Shown here one piece after another: positions 1 through 6,213 of a DNA stretch of 11,133 bases. The position numbers were made by a program, and so were the translations under genes. The stretch is from an uncultured Clostridia bacterium (GTDB taxonomy: Bacteria; Bacillota; Clostridia; Christensenellales; CASEPJ01): NCBI GenBank assembly GCA_949289715.1, contig CASEPJ010000162.1, positions 1 to 11,133 on the forward strand, given 5' to 3'. The notes under the pieces are model-generated. The model saw nothing but the letters and a program-made list of their open reading frames with translations, was not told where the DNA came from and did not search any database. Position 1 is the first letter of the stretch. The number at the start of each line of letters is the position of its first letter.

Positions 1-1
1 C

Positions 2-1108
2 CTTTCATTATCGGCGAAATACGATCAATTGATTTCCACCATATTAATAGGTAACAACATAGTCAATATTGCCGTTGCTTCAATCGGAACGGTATTGTTC
101 GTAAATGCCTACGGTGATATCGGCGCTACCCTGTCAACCATTGTAATCACCATAGTCGTACTTATATTCGGAGAAGTTTCGCCCAAAAGCATTGCAAAAG
201 ATTTTCCTGAGAAATTTTGTCTTTTCGCAGCGCCTTTTATTCAATTTTTAATTTGGATTTTATTGCCGCTTAACTATTTGTTTATGTTGTGGAAAAAATT
301 TCTTTCTTTCTTCTTGAAGCCGAAAGAAGACAACAAAATATCGCAGGCAGAATTATTGATGTTTGTAGATGAAGTCCAGGAAGAAGGAAGTATAGACAAA
401 AACGAAGGCAATTTATTAAGAAACGCTATAGAATTTACCGATTTAACAGCAGAAGAAATATTAACTCACAGAGTCGATTTGGAAGCTCTCCCCATTACTG
501 CAAACAAAGAAGAAACAGCTCAATTATTCTATTCCAGCAAATTTTCAAGACTTTTAATTTATAAATACGATATAGATAATATTGTAGGTATTTTAAACAT
601 CAAAGATTTTTACACTAAGGACGGTTTAAGCGACAAATCACTCGAAGAACTCATAACGCCGCCCTTATTTATTCACAGGTGGGAAAAAATCAGCAATTTG
701 CTCAAAAAATTGCAAAACGCAAAATCACATATCGCCGTTGTTCTCGATGAATACGGAGGAACACTCGGTATAGTTACCATGGAAGATATTTTGGAAGAAT
801 TGGTAGGTGAAATTTGGGACGAACATGACGATATTACAGAATTTTTTAAAAAAATCGGTGAAAACAAATATATTGTAAATTGCGAAGTTACCTTTGATGA
901 ATTCTGCAAATTTTTTGAAATTTCGGAAAGCGAAAAAATAATTAATTTAAACGGATGGATTACAGAAAAGTTAGAAAAAATGCCCGTAAGAGGGGACAGT
1001 TTTGTTTCCGATAATTTGAAAGTTACGGTAACTGACGTCAATTCACATAGAATTAAATTTATAACTGTAGAAAAATTGCCGAAAAATATAGATACCGAAT
1101 CGGATTAA
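2..1108 (+). CDS. CNNM/CBS/CorC-type membrane protein, 5' end cut by window
   Basis: This is the C-terminal part of a hemolysin C/CorC-type (CNNM, UPF0053) membrane protein, a family linked to divalent cation (Mg/Co) efflux. The frame is open from base 2 and the real start lies left of the window. A TTG at 29 lies inside the conserved membrane domain and is not the start. Of about 368 visible residues, the first ~100 hold three hydrophobic segments with the CNNM signatures ISTILIGNN and FGEVSPKSIA. An acidic linker (ELLMFVDEVQEEG) and a CBS pair follow, including DEYGGTLGIVTMEDILEELV. The last ~80 residues are the CorC_HlyC domain, ending near MPVRGDSF. The gene converges on rplL and has no T-rich terminator of its own, so the hairpin at 1254-1279 may serve both strands. 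The family is secure; substrate and direction of transport cannot be read from the sequence. Confidence 0.93.
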   Translation, partial: LSLSAKYDQLISTILIGNNIVNIAVASIGTVLFVNAYGDIGATLSTIVITIVVLIFGEVSPKSIAKDFPEKFCLFAAPFIQFLIWILLPLNYLFMLWKKFLSFFLKPKEDNKISQAELLMFVDEVQEEGSIDKNEGNLLRNAIEFTDLTAEEILTHRVDLEALPITANKEETAQLFYSSKFSRLLIYKYDIDNIVGILNIKDFYTKDGLSDKSLEELITPPLFIHRWEKISNLLKKLQNAKSHIAVVLDEYGGTLGIVTMEDILEELVGEIWDEHDDITEFFKKIGENKYIVNCEVTFDEFCKFFEISESEKIINLNGWITEKLEKMPVRGDSFVSDNLKVTVTDVNSHRIKFITVEKLPKNIDTESD

Positions 1109-1244
1109 TTTAATCTTTTATCATATCGTAGTTATTCGTTTAATGCCCCTTAGACAACGATTAATAAACAATAATTATCAAATAAATAATAATCAAAAAT
1201 CAACACTAAAATATAATTAATCAATAAAAAATAAATCAATAAAA

Positions 1245-1279
1245 CAAAAGTAAAAACCGCACATAATAATGTGCGGTTT
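1245..1279 (-). terminator. rplL rho-independent terminator
   Basis: A perfect 11-bp stem pairs AAACCGCACAT (1254-1264) with ATGTGCGGTTT (1269-1279) around a 4-nt loop. Read on the minus strand it is followed by TTTTTACTTTTG, which makes a good intrinsic terminator for the ribosomal protein operon. On the plus strand the trailing sequence is only weakly T-rich, so it is at best a partial terminator for the convergent CNNM gene. Confidence 0.9.
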
Positions 1280-1311
1280 ATCCTTTAATTTAACAGAAAA
1301 TCGGTTGAAAC

Positions 1312-1686
1312 TTATTTAACTTCAACTTCTGCTCCTGCATCTTTAAGTTTTTTAGCGATTTCTTCTGCTTCTGCTTTCTGAACGCCTTCTTTAAGAGTTT
1401 TGGGAGCTCCGTCAACCAAGTCTTTAGCTTCTTTCAAACCTAATGAAGTAACTTCTCTTACAACTTTGATAACAGCTATTTTATTAGCTCCGGCTGCTTT
1501 TAATACTACATCGAATTCGGTTTTTTCTTCAACGGGTGCTGCTTCTGCTCCGCCTGCTGCAGGTGCTGCAACTGCCAAAGCTGCTGCGCTTACACCAAAT
1601 TCTGTTTCGAGAGCTTTTACCAATTCGTTAAGCTCAAGAACTGTCATACTTTTAACTTCTTCTATAAATTTTGCAATATCTGCCAT
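1312..1686 (-). CDS. rplL: 50S ribosomal protein L7/L12
   Basis: This is the L7/L12 stalk protein. It binds the C-terminal helix of L10 as dimers and recruits and activates the translational GTPases, including the EF-Tu and EF-G encoded in this same window. The 124 residues match the usual length of 120-128. The N-terminal dimerisation domain (about 1-33) is followed by an Ala-rich flexible hinge (about 34-52) and the globular C-terminal domain (about 56-124) with the conserved AVIKVVREVTSLGLKEAKDLV segment. A GGAGG site (1696-1700) lies 9 bases before ATG. Only 22 bases separate it from rplJ, so the two are cotranscribed. It is the last gene of the run and is followed by a strong terminator. 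In most Bacillota rpoB would come next, but here it does not. Confidence 0.98.
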   Translation of the reverse strand: MADIAKFIEEVKSMTVLELNELVKALETEFGVSAAALAVAAPAAGGAEAAPVEEKTEFDVVLKAAGANKIAVIKVVREVTSLGLKEAKDLVDGAPKTLKEGVQKAEAEEIAKKLKDAGAEVEVK

Positions 1687-1708
1687 TTTGAAAATCCTCC
1701 GTTATTTT

Positions 1709-2200
1709 TTATGCATTTTGTTTTTCCGCAATCATATTTGCAACGACTGCGAGATTTCTCATAGGTGCGGTTAATACACCTAACAATCTTGCAACCAAAA
1801 CTTCCTTTGAAGGAATGGTTGACAATACTTTAACACCGTTTTCATCAAGATAAGCACCGTCGAGCAAACCGCATTTAATTGCCATTTTATTGTATTTTTT
1901 GATAGCGTCGGAAATAACTTTTGCACCGGATACGGCGTCTTCAATACCGAACGCAACTGCGGTGGTACCGTTTAAACTGTTATCGAATTCGTTGTAACCT
2001 AATTGGTTAAAAGCACGTTTTATTAAAGTATTTTTCAAAACTTTATATTCAACTCCGCTTTTTCTGAAGTTAGTACGAAGTTCGGTATCCTCTTTAACGG
2101 TCAACCCTGCATAATCAACCAATACAACAGATTTTGATGCTTTAATTTTTTCAACAATTTGTTCTACCTGTTGTTTTTTTAGTTCGATTGTTGCTGACAT
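1709..2200 (-). CDS. rplJ: 50S ribosomal protein L10
   Basis: L10 anchors the L7/L12 dimers to the 23S rRNA GTPase-associated centre next to L11. The 163-residue protein has the family's usual length. It opens with a helical segment, followed by the VVLVDYAGLTVKEDTELR and YKVLKNTLIKRAF motifs of the rRNA-binding domain. It ends with the helical L12-binding tail (about 135-163). An AGGAGG site (about 2206-2212) precedes ATG. The gene is directly preceded by an L10 leader with an attenuator hairpin, so its expression with rplL is probably controlled by the L10-L12 complex. No promoter was seen between rplA and this leader, so read-through from rplK-rplA is the likely source of transcription. 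Confidence 0.98.
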   Translation of the reverse strand: MSATIELKKQQVEQIVEKIKASKSVVLVDYAGLTVKEDTELRTNFRKSGVEYKVLKNTLIKRAFNQLGYNEFDNSLNGTTAVAFGIEDAVSGAKVISDAIKKYNKMAIKCGLLDGAYLDENGVKVLSTIPSKEVLVARLLGVLTAPMRNLAVVANMIAEKQNA

Positions 2201-2243
2201 TTTATACCTCCTGTTAAATTTCTCTTTATAAAAGAGCGGATAT

Positions 2244-2279
2244 AAAAAAGCTCCTGAAAGTCATGACAGTTTCAAGAGC
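2244..2279 (-). terminator. Attenuator terminator of the L10 leader
   Basis: On the minus strand GCTCTTGAAA (2270-2279) pairs with TTTCAGGAGC (2250-2259). That gives a 10-bp stem with one G-U pair, followed directly by six T (2244-2249). It sits between the L10-binding part of the leader and the rplJ ribosome binding site, which is the position of a regulated terminator. A UUUCAA segment upstream (about 2295-2300) could pair with the UUGAAA of the 5' arm as a weak antiterminator. Confidence 0.85.
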
Positions 2280-2352
2280 CGTACAATTCGGTTTGATTGA
2301 AATCTCGGCAAGCGTATTTAAATTCAAATAGAATACTTGCTGTCTTCGACTT
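2244..2352 (-). promoter_or_regulatory. L10 (rplJ) ribosomal protein leader RNA
   Basis: The minus-strand RNA upstream of rplJ carries the conserved features of the Firmicutes L10 leader. A GUCGAAGACAGCAAG block (2336-2350) is followed by the closing strand CUUGCCGAGAUUU. These form a stem: GCAAG with CUUGC (2336-2340 and 2308-2312), extended by UAUU with AAUA (2332-2335 and 2315-2318). A terminator hairpin follows at once. In Bacillus the L10-L12 complex binds this type of leader and favours termination, lowering rplJL transcription; I infer the same here. Confidence 0.85.
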
Positions 2353-2388
2353 TTCAAAAAAGCTTAATTATTAAATTGTTATCTTTTA

Positions 2389-3072
2389 TTAGTTATTTTT
2401 TACCTTAATTCCTGGACCCATTGTAGAAGCAACGGTAATATTTTTAATATATTGTCCCTTTGCGGAAGCCGGTTTTGCTTTAATAATAGCTTCCATTAAT
2501 GTAGAATAGTTTTCTGCCAGTTTTTCTGCGCCGAAAGATTTTTTTCCTATGGGACAATGAATTATAGCTGTTTTATCTACTCTGTACTCAACTTTACCTG
2601 CTTTTACATCGTTAACGGCCTTGGTTATATCGGTTGTAACGGTTCCCGACTTAGGGTTAGGCATTAAACCTTTAGGTCCGAGTATTCTTGCTATACGACC
2701 TACCATACCCATCATATCAGGAGTGGTAATACATACATCGAAATCAAACCAATTCTGAGTTTGAATTTTTTGTATAATATCTTCTGCACCGACAATATCG
2801 GCACCGGCAGCCTGTGCTTCGTCTGCTTTTTCGCCTTTTGCTATAACAAGAACTTTAACTTTTTTACCCGTTCCGTTTGGAAGAACGACAACACCTCTAA
2901 CCTGTTGGTCTGCGTGTCTTGGGTCAACACCTAAAGTAACGTGTAATTCTATTGTTTCGTCAAATTTTGCTTTAGCCGTTTCAACACATAATGCCAACGC
3001 TTCGTTAACATCGTATTGTTTGGATTTTTCGATTAATTTACAGCTATCGACATATTTTTTAGCATTTTTCAT
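2389..3072 (-). CDS. rplA: 50S ribosomal protein L1
   Basis: L1 forms the mobile stalk of the 50S subunit near the E site and helps move deacylated tRNA. In many bacteria it also represses its own operon. The 227 residues agree with the usual ~230. The signature LGPKGLMPNPKSG lies at 131-143 and the GKVEYRVDK segment at 159-167. The protein ends with the conserved TMGPGIKV. ATG at 3070-3072 follows an AGGAGGT-type site at about 3079-3083. The gene follows rplK by 42 bases with no terminator between them, so the two form one unit. The rplK leader carries a sequence resembling the L1-binding site of 23S rRNA, consistent with L1 feedback on this pair. Confidence 0.98.
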   Translation of the reverse strand: MKNAKKYVDSCKLIEKSKQYDVNEALALCVETAKAKFDETIELHVTLGVDPRHADQQVRGVVVLPNGTGKKVKVLVIAKGEKADEAQAAGADIVGAEDIIQKIQTQNWFDFDVCITTPDMMGMVGRIARILGPKGLMPNPKSGTVTTDITKAVNDVKAGKVEYRVDKTAIIHCPIGKKSFGAEKLAENYSTLMEAIIKAKPASAKGQYIKNITVASTMGPGIKVKNN

Positions 3073-3114
3073 TTAAAACCTCCTTGTGGTACAAACGATT
3101 TTTCAATCTCCCAC

Positions 3115-3540
3115 TTATTCCTCAACCGTAACGCCCATGCTTCTGGCGGTTCCGGCTATCATGCTCATAGCAGCTTCCAAACTTGCCGCATTTAAATCGG
3201 GCATTTTGACCTTTGCTATTTCTTCGAGCTGAGCTTTGGTTAATTTTGCAACTTTATCTCTGTTGGGACGACCCGAACCGCTTTCTATCTTGCAAGCCTT
3301 CTTAATAAGAACAGCAGCCGGCGGTGTTTTGAATTCCAAAGAAAAGGATCTGTCCTGATATATGGTAACTATTACCGGAATAACCATACCGGGTTGAGAT
3401 GCGGTCTTTTCGTTAAATTCCTTGGTAAATGCCGGAATATTGATACCGTGCGGGCCTAACGAAGAACCGACAGGCGGCCCGGGGGTTGCTTTACCGGCTT
3501 CGAGCTGAAGTTTAACTACAGCAGTAACTTTCTTAGCCAT
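3115..3540 (-). CDS. rplK: 50S ribosomal protein L11
   Basis: L11 binds the GTPase-associated region of 23S rRNA, contacts EF-G, and is needed for the stringent response through RelA on the ribosome. The 141 residues are full length. The proline-rich N-terminal segment TPGPPVGSSLGPHGINI (19-35), where thiopeptide antibiotics bind, is intact. The C-terminal rRNA-binding domain (about 72-141) ends in the conserved GTARSMGVTVE. A TATGGAGGT site (about 3547-3555) precedes ATG. It is the first gene of the rplK-rplA pair. Its 120-base leader holds a possible promoter, an 18-bp palindrome and an L1-binding-site mimic, so it is probably autoregulated by L1. Confidence 0.98.
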   Translation of the reverse strand: MAKKVTAVVKLQLEAGKATPGPPVGSSLGPHGINIPAFTKEFNEKTASQPGMVIPVIVTIYQDRSFSLEFKTPPAAVLIKKACKIESGSGRPNRDKVAKLTKAQLEEIAKVKMPDLNAASLEAAMSMIAGTARSMGVTVEE

Positions 3541-3556
3541 TTTAATACCTCCATAT

Positions 3557-3600
3557 GTGGTTTTAAGCGGAACGCATTTAAAATTTTACCTTCCTCCCAC
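3557..3600 (-). promoter_or_regulatory. Probable L1-binding autoregulatory site in rplK leader
   Basis: The minus-strand RNA begins GUGGGAGG (3593-3600) and closes with CUUAAAACCAC (3557-3567). These resemble the two strands of the L1-binding helix of 23S rRNA, which in E. coli reads GUGGGAGG and CUUGAAAUACCAC. The outer GUGG/CCAC helix and an inner GGAA/UUCC helix are separated by an asymmetric internal loop with GA on one side and GCUUAAAA on the other. It ends just before the rplK Shine-Dalgarno sequence. L1 repression of L11-L1 mRNA through such mimics is established in several bacteria; applying it here is inference. Confidence 0.7.
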
Positions 3601-3607
3601 TTTATAT

Positions 3608-3625
3608 GATATAATTAATTATATC
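3608..3625. repeat. Perfect 18-bp palindrome
   Basis: GATATAATTAATTATATC is its own reverse complement over all 18 bases. It lies in the nusG-rplK spacer and overlaps the proposed -10 hexamer. It could be an operator for a dimeric regulator or a weak RNA hairpin, or it may reflect AT-rich composition. Confidence 0.9.
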
Positions 3626-3646
3626 CTTATTAATTCCCTCTCTAAA
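3618..3646 (-). promoter_or_regulatory. Possible rplK-rplA promoter
   Basis: A perfect TATAAT (3618-3623) lies 17 bp from a weak -35, TTTAGA (3641-3646), which matches the consensus at four of six bases. Transcription would start near 3611, placing the L1-binding site almost at the 5' end of the mRNA. The -10 is embedded in an 18-bp palindrome, so part of the match could be coincidental in this AT-rich spacer. Confidence 0.45.
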
Positions 3647-3661
3647 AGGGATTTTTTATTA

Positions 3662-4201
3662 TTATAAATTTATTTTTTCTATCTGACTGAAATTCATGTC
3701 AACAGGCATTTCTCTGCCCATAAAAGTAACTTTAACTTTAACTTTTTGATGTTCAAGATCTATACTTTCCACAATTCCGACTTGATTTTCCAACGAACCG
3801 GAAATTATTTTTACGTTATCGCCCACCTCAACATCGATTTCGGAAATAACATCTTCAAGCTGCCACCTGCGAACTTCTTCGTCGGTCAACGCAACGGGTC
3901 TTCCTCCCGGTCCGCAGAAACACGTAACCCCTCTGGTATTGGTTATTAAAAACCAAAGTTCGTTGGAATAACGCATTTTAATTAATAAATAGCAAGGAAA
4001 AAGACGTCTTGCCACTACCTTTTTCTTTCCGTTTGCTTTTTCCTCAATGGTATCAACCGTAGGAATTTTCAAATCGAGAATCTGGTCCTGCAATCCGTTA
4101 TTTTCAATTAATTTTTCGATATTATCCTTTACCATATTCTCATAACCGGAATATGTATGGAGGGCATACCATTTAACTTCTTCGTCAACTATATTATTCA
4201 T
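3662..4201 (-). CDS. nusG: Transcription termination/antitermination factor NusG
   Basis: NusG binds the beta-prime clamp of RNA polymerase, modulating pausing, elongation and termination; in some bacteria it also links polymerase to the ribosome through S10. At 179 residues it has the usual length. The N-terminal NGN domain (about 9-115) starts with KWYALHTYSGYE and contains the RLFPCYLLIKM and GVTCFCGPGGRPVAL segments. The KOW domain (about 125-179) starts GDNVKIISGSLENQVGIV and includes FMGREMPVDMNFSQIEKI. An in-frame TAG lies two codons upstream of ATG 4199-4201, so that start is nearly forced. The only good Shine-Dalgarno sequence (GGAGGAGG, 4225-4232) is then more than 20 bases away and partly inside a hairpin, which is unusual. 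secE lies 48 bases upstream in the same unit. Confidence 0.97.
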   Translation of the reverse strand: MNNIVDEEVKWYALHTYSGYENMVKDNIEKLIENNGLQDQILDLKIPTVDTIEEKANGKKKVVARRLFPCYLLIKMRYSNELWFLITNTRGVTCFCGPGGRPVALTDEEVRRWQLEDVISEIDVEVGDNVKIISGSLENQVGIVESIDLEHQKVKVKVTFMGREMPVDMNFSQIEKINL

Positions 4202-4206
4202 ACACT

Positions 4207-4232
4207 AAAAAGGGGGAAGTTTCCCCTCCTCC
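4207..4232 (-). promoter_or_regulatory. Hairpin with T-tract between secE and nusG
   Basis: On the minus strand GGGGAA (4221-4226) pairs with TTCCCC (4213-4218) around a very short loop, and CTTTTT (4207-4212) follows. This looks like a small intrinsic terminator or attenuator. The GGAGGAGG Shine-Dalgarno sequence (4225-4232) overlaps its 5' arm. In an alternative register the G-rich arm also pairs through G-U with the T-tract, which would hide the Shine-Dalgarno sequence. It may tune nusG expression by attenuation or by RNA folding at the start site. Confidence 0.6.
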
Positions 4233-4249
4233 GTTCAAGACTCAGATTA

Positions 4250-4510
4250 TTAAGCTAATCCTCTTAATAAATTAAGAAGAAAAGTCATTAAAGTATCAAA
4301 ACCAAAAATAACAAGCAACCATATAATTACTACCGTAATAACAACGCCTGTTTGAGTTAATACCTTTTTGAATCCCGGCCAGGATACCTTTTTAAGTTCG
4401 GAAAATATCTCCCTGAAAAAACGCTTAATGGCACGTCCCATTCTTACAAAAACATTAGGTTTTTTGTTTTTTGAAGACTTTGCCGAAGCGGTTTGTGCAT
4501 TATCGCTCAT
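4250..4510 (-). CDS. secE: Preprotein translocase subunit SecE
   Basis: SecE is the small clamp subunit of the SecYEG protein-conducting channel in the cytoplasmic membrane. The 86 residues comprise a polar, Lys- and Ser-rich N-terminal tail (1-22), then the amphipathic helix with the family signature SELKKVSWPGFKKV (about 38-51). One transmembrane segment follows (about 55-80, TGVVITVVIIWLLVIFGFDTLM). This single-span architecture is typical of Gram-positive SecE, unlike the three-span E. coli form. An AAGGAGT site (4518-4524) precedes ATG, 19 bases after the rpmG stop. It is followed by nusG, the arrangement seen in most bacteria, and the rpmG promoter probably drives all three genes. Confidence 0.96.
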   Translation of the reverse strand: MSDNAQTASAKSSKNKKPNVFVRMGRAIKRFFREIFSELKKVSWPGFKKVLTQTGVVITVVIIWLLVIFGFDTLMTFLLNLLRGLA

Positions 4511-4529
4511 ATAAGCTACTCCTTAATAC

Positions 4530-4679
4530 TTATTTTCCTTCCTTGTGAACTGTATGTTTTTTACAGAACTTGCAATATTTTTTAAATTCGATACGATCCG
4601 GGTCATTTTTTTTGTTTTTCATTGTATCGTAATTTCTTTGCTTGCATTCGGTACAAGCCATAGTTATTCTGGTTCTCAT
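4530..4679 (-). CDS. rpmG: 50S ribosomal protein L33 (zinc-binding form)
   Basis: Reading the minus strand from ATG at 4677-4679 gives a 49-residue protein, MRTRITMACTECKQRNYDTM followed by a Lys-rich second half ending HTVHKEGK and TAA at 4530-4532. The length and sequence match L33. Cys9-Cys12 (CTEC) and Cys36-Cys39 (CKFC) form the two halves of a zinc ribbon, so this is the Cys-containing C+ paralogue; such bacteria often also have a Cys-free copy used under zinc limitation. An AGGAGGT site (about 4686-4692) and a strong promoter lie directly upstream, and secE follows 19 bases downstream. The rpmG-secE-nusG order is standard in Bacillota. Confidence 0.96.
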   Translation of the reverse strand: MRTRITMACTECKQRNYDTMKNKKNDPDRIEFKKYCKFCKKHTVHKEGK

Positions 4680-4712
4680 ATAAAAACCTCCTGAAAATAA
4701 AACAGCTTAACA

Positions 4713-4741
4713 ATTTTATCACATAACAAAAAAATTGTCAA
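4713..4741 (-). promoter_or_regulatory. Promoter of rpmG-secE-nusG
   Basis: On the minus strand a consensus -35, TTGACA (4736-4741), is followed by a 17-bp spacer and TAAAAT (4713-4718), with an extended -10 TG one base upstream. It lies between the tuf terminator and the rpmG ribosome binding site, giving a leader of about 27 bases. This is the signature of a housekeeping sigma-factor promoter. Confidence 0.88.
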
Positions 4742-4791
4742 ACATTTGAAGACAAAAAAACAAATTCTGTATATTTAAATGCAATAATGCC

Positions 4792-4824
4792 AACAAAGCC
4801 GTACTAAAGCAGTACGGCTTTGTT
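4792..4824 (-). terminator. tuf terminator hairpin
   Basis: A perfect 14-bp stem pairs AACAAAGCCGTACT (4792-4805) with AGTACGGCTTTGTT (4811-4824) around a 5-base loop, 13 bases after the tuf stop codon. No long T-tract follows on the minus strand apart from the TTTGTT inside the 3' arm. It may therefore terminate incompletely or stabilise the 3' end of the mRNA. The plus-strand side ends in TTGTTATTT. Confidence 0.8.
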
Positions 4825-4837
4825 ATTTCAGAATTAA

Positions 4838-6043
4838 TTATTTATCAATCTTGGAAACAATACCTGCACCAACTGTTTTGCCGCCTTCTCTTATAGAGAA
4901 CGAAAGACCTTCTTCTATAGCGATAGGTTTAACGAGGTCGATAACCATATCGATATTATCACCTGGCATAACCATTTCAACACCCTTAGGTAATTCAATT
5001 GTTCCGGTAACGTCTGTCGTTCTGAAATAGAACTGAGGTCTGTAACCGTTGAAGAAAGGTGTATGTCTTCCGCCTTCGTCTTTCTTCAATACATAAACCT
5101 GAGCTTCGAATTTTGTATGAGGATTGATTGTTCCTGGTTTTGCAAGAACCTGGCCTCTTTCGATATCAGATCTTTGAATACCTCTAAGCAATGCACCGAT
5201 ATTATCGCCTGCTTCAGCATAGTCAAGCAACTGTCTGAACATTTCAATACCGGTAACAACTGTTTTTCTTGTTTCGCCCATACCAACTATTTCTACTTCT
5301 TCTGAAAGTTTTAATCTACCTCTTTCTACTCTACCGGTAGCAACCGTTCCACGACCTGTAATAGTAAACACGTCTTCAACAGGCATAAGGAAAGGTTTTT
5401 CAACATCTCTTTGAGGAGTAGGAATATATGAATCAACGGTATCGAGAAGTTCTTTAATACATTTTGTATCGTCGCAATCGTAGTTTCCTGCAAGACAAGC
5501 TTCCATAGCTTTTAAAGCAGATCCTTTAACGAAAGGAATATCATCTCCCGGGAATTCATAAGAAGAAAGAAGTTCTCTCATTTCCATTTCAACCAAATCG
5601 AGAAGTTCTTGATCATCAACTTGGTCACATTTATTCATAAATACTACAATATACGGAACACCAACCTGACGAGCAAGAAGAATGTGTTCTCTTGTCTGAG
5701 GCATAGGTCCGTCGGTTGCAGCAACAACAAGAATAGCACCGTCCATTTGTGCGGCACCGGTTATCATGTTTTTAACATAGTCGGCATGCCCGGGGCAGTC
5801 AACGTGAGCATAGTGTCTTGAATCGGTTTCATACTCAACGTGAGCGGTATTAATGGTAATACCTCTTTCTCTCTCTTCAGGTGCTTTATCGATTTCATCA
5901 TATTTCATCTGGGTCTTAGCATGACCGTGACCTGCACAATACATTGAAATTGCAGCAGTTAAAGTGGTTTTACCATGGTCAACGTGACCGATTGTTCCGA
6001 TGTTAACATGCGGTTTAGTTCTTTCAAACTTTGTCTTTGCCAT
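4838..6043 (-). CDS. tuf: Elongation factor Tu
   Basis: EF-Tu carries aminoacyl-tRNA to the ribosomal A site and hydrolyses GTP on codon recognition. The protein has 401 residues, as expected. The GTPase domain shows the P-loop GHVDHGKT (19-26), switch I RGITI (60-64), DCPGHAD (82-88) with the catalytic His86, NKCD (137-140) and GSAL (174-177). Domain II carries the FTITGRGTVATGRVERG segment, and domain III ends with IREGGKTVGAGIV. ATG at 6041-6043 follows a TTGGAGGA site (about 6053-6059). It is downstream of fusA as in the classical str operon, but it also has its own near-perfect promoter and is closed by a strong hairpin, so it can be expressed well above the rest of the operon. Confidence 0.99.
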   Translation of the reverse strand: MAKTKFERTKPHVNIGTIGHVDHGKTTLTAAISMYCAGHGHAKTQMKYDEIDKAPEERERGITINTAHVEYETDSRHYAHVDCPGHADYVKNMITGAAQMDGAILVVAATDGPMPQTREHILLARQVGVPYIVVFMNKCDQVDDQELLDLVEMEMRELLSSYEFPGDDIPFVKGSALKAMEACLAGNYDCDDTKCIKELLDTVDSYIPTPQRDVEKPFLMPVEDVFTITGRGTVATGRVERGRLKLSEEVEIVGMGETRKTVVTGIEMFRQLLDYAEAGDNIGALLRGIQRSDIERGQVLAKPGTINPHTKFEAQVYVLKKDEGGRHTPFFNGYRPQFYFRTTDVTGTIELPKGVEMVMPGDNIDMVIDLVKPIAIEEGLSFSIREGGKTVGAGIVSKIDK

Positions 6044-6096
6044 TATTAAATTTCCTCCAATTAAGCAAATTGTTTTTTAATGATAGATTTTTTAAT

Positions 6097-6125
6097 ATTA
6101 TATTATAATTTTATTTTATTGTCAA
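6097..6125 (-). promoter_or_regulatory. Promoter of tuf
   Basis: The minus strand shows a full consensus: TTGACA (6120-6125), 17-bp AT-rich spacer, TATAAT (6097-6102). The start point would be near 6090, leaving a leader of about 45 bases before tuf. A second TATAAT five bases upstream is too close to the -35 to be preferred. This allows tuf to be transcribed independently of fusA. Confidence 0.9.
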
Positions 6126-6142
6126 TCTTTTTTTAAGAAGAT

Positions 6143-6204
6143 TTTTAAGAGGTTGGCAACGAAATTATCGATTAAACGATAATAAGTTTTCACACCTCTT
6201 AAAA
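6143..6204. repeat. Nested inverted repeats in fusA-tuf spacer
   Basis: An 11-bp perfect pair of arms, TTTTAAGAGGT (6143-6153) and ACCTCTTAAAA (6194-6204), encloses a second hairpin, ATTATCG (6164-6170) with CGATAAT (6177-6183). There is no T-tract on either strand, so it is not a standard terminator. It begins 9 bases after the fusA stop and ends before the tuf -35, so it may mark or protect the fusA mRNA 3' end. Confidence 0.75.
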
Positions 6205-6213
6205 TAGAATAAA

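Noticed and set aside
29..31. TTG at base 29 as the start of the CNNM-type protein.
   Set aside because: The open frame continues to the window edge, and the codons before it encode family-like sequence (KYDQ before LISTILIGNN), so the start is outside the window.
1109..1244. Possible gene or RNA in the spacer after the CNNM gene.
   Set aside because: It is simple AT-rich sequence with no open frame, promoter or strong structure apart from the terminator that follows.
1400..1774. Long plus-strand frame opposite rplL and rplJ.
   Set aside because: It is the antisense shadow of conserved ribosomal protein genes, with no ribosome binding site or recognisable product.
3633..3660. Plus-strand hairpin TCCCT/AGGGA followed by TTTTTT, resembling a terminator.
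   Set aside because: It has only a 5-bp stem, no plus-strand gene precedes it, and on the minus strand it lacks a T-tract; it may act against antisense transcription but evidence is thin.
5063..5821. Frames on the plus strand within tuf and a second minus frame there.
   Set aside because: All lie inside the fully conserved tuf coding sequence and show no protein family features.
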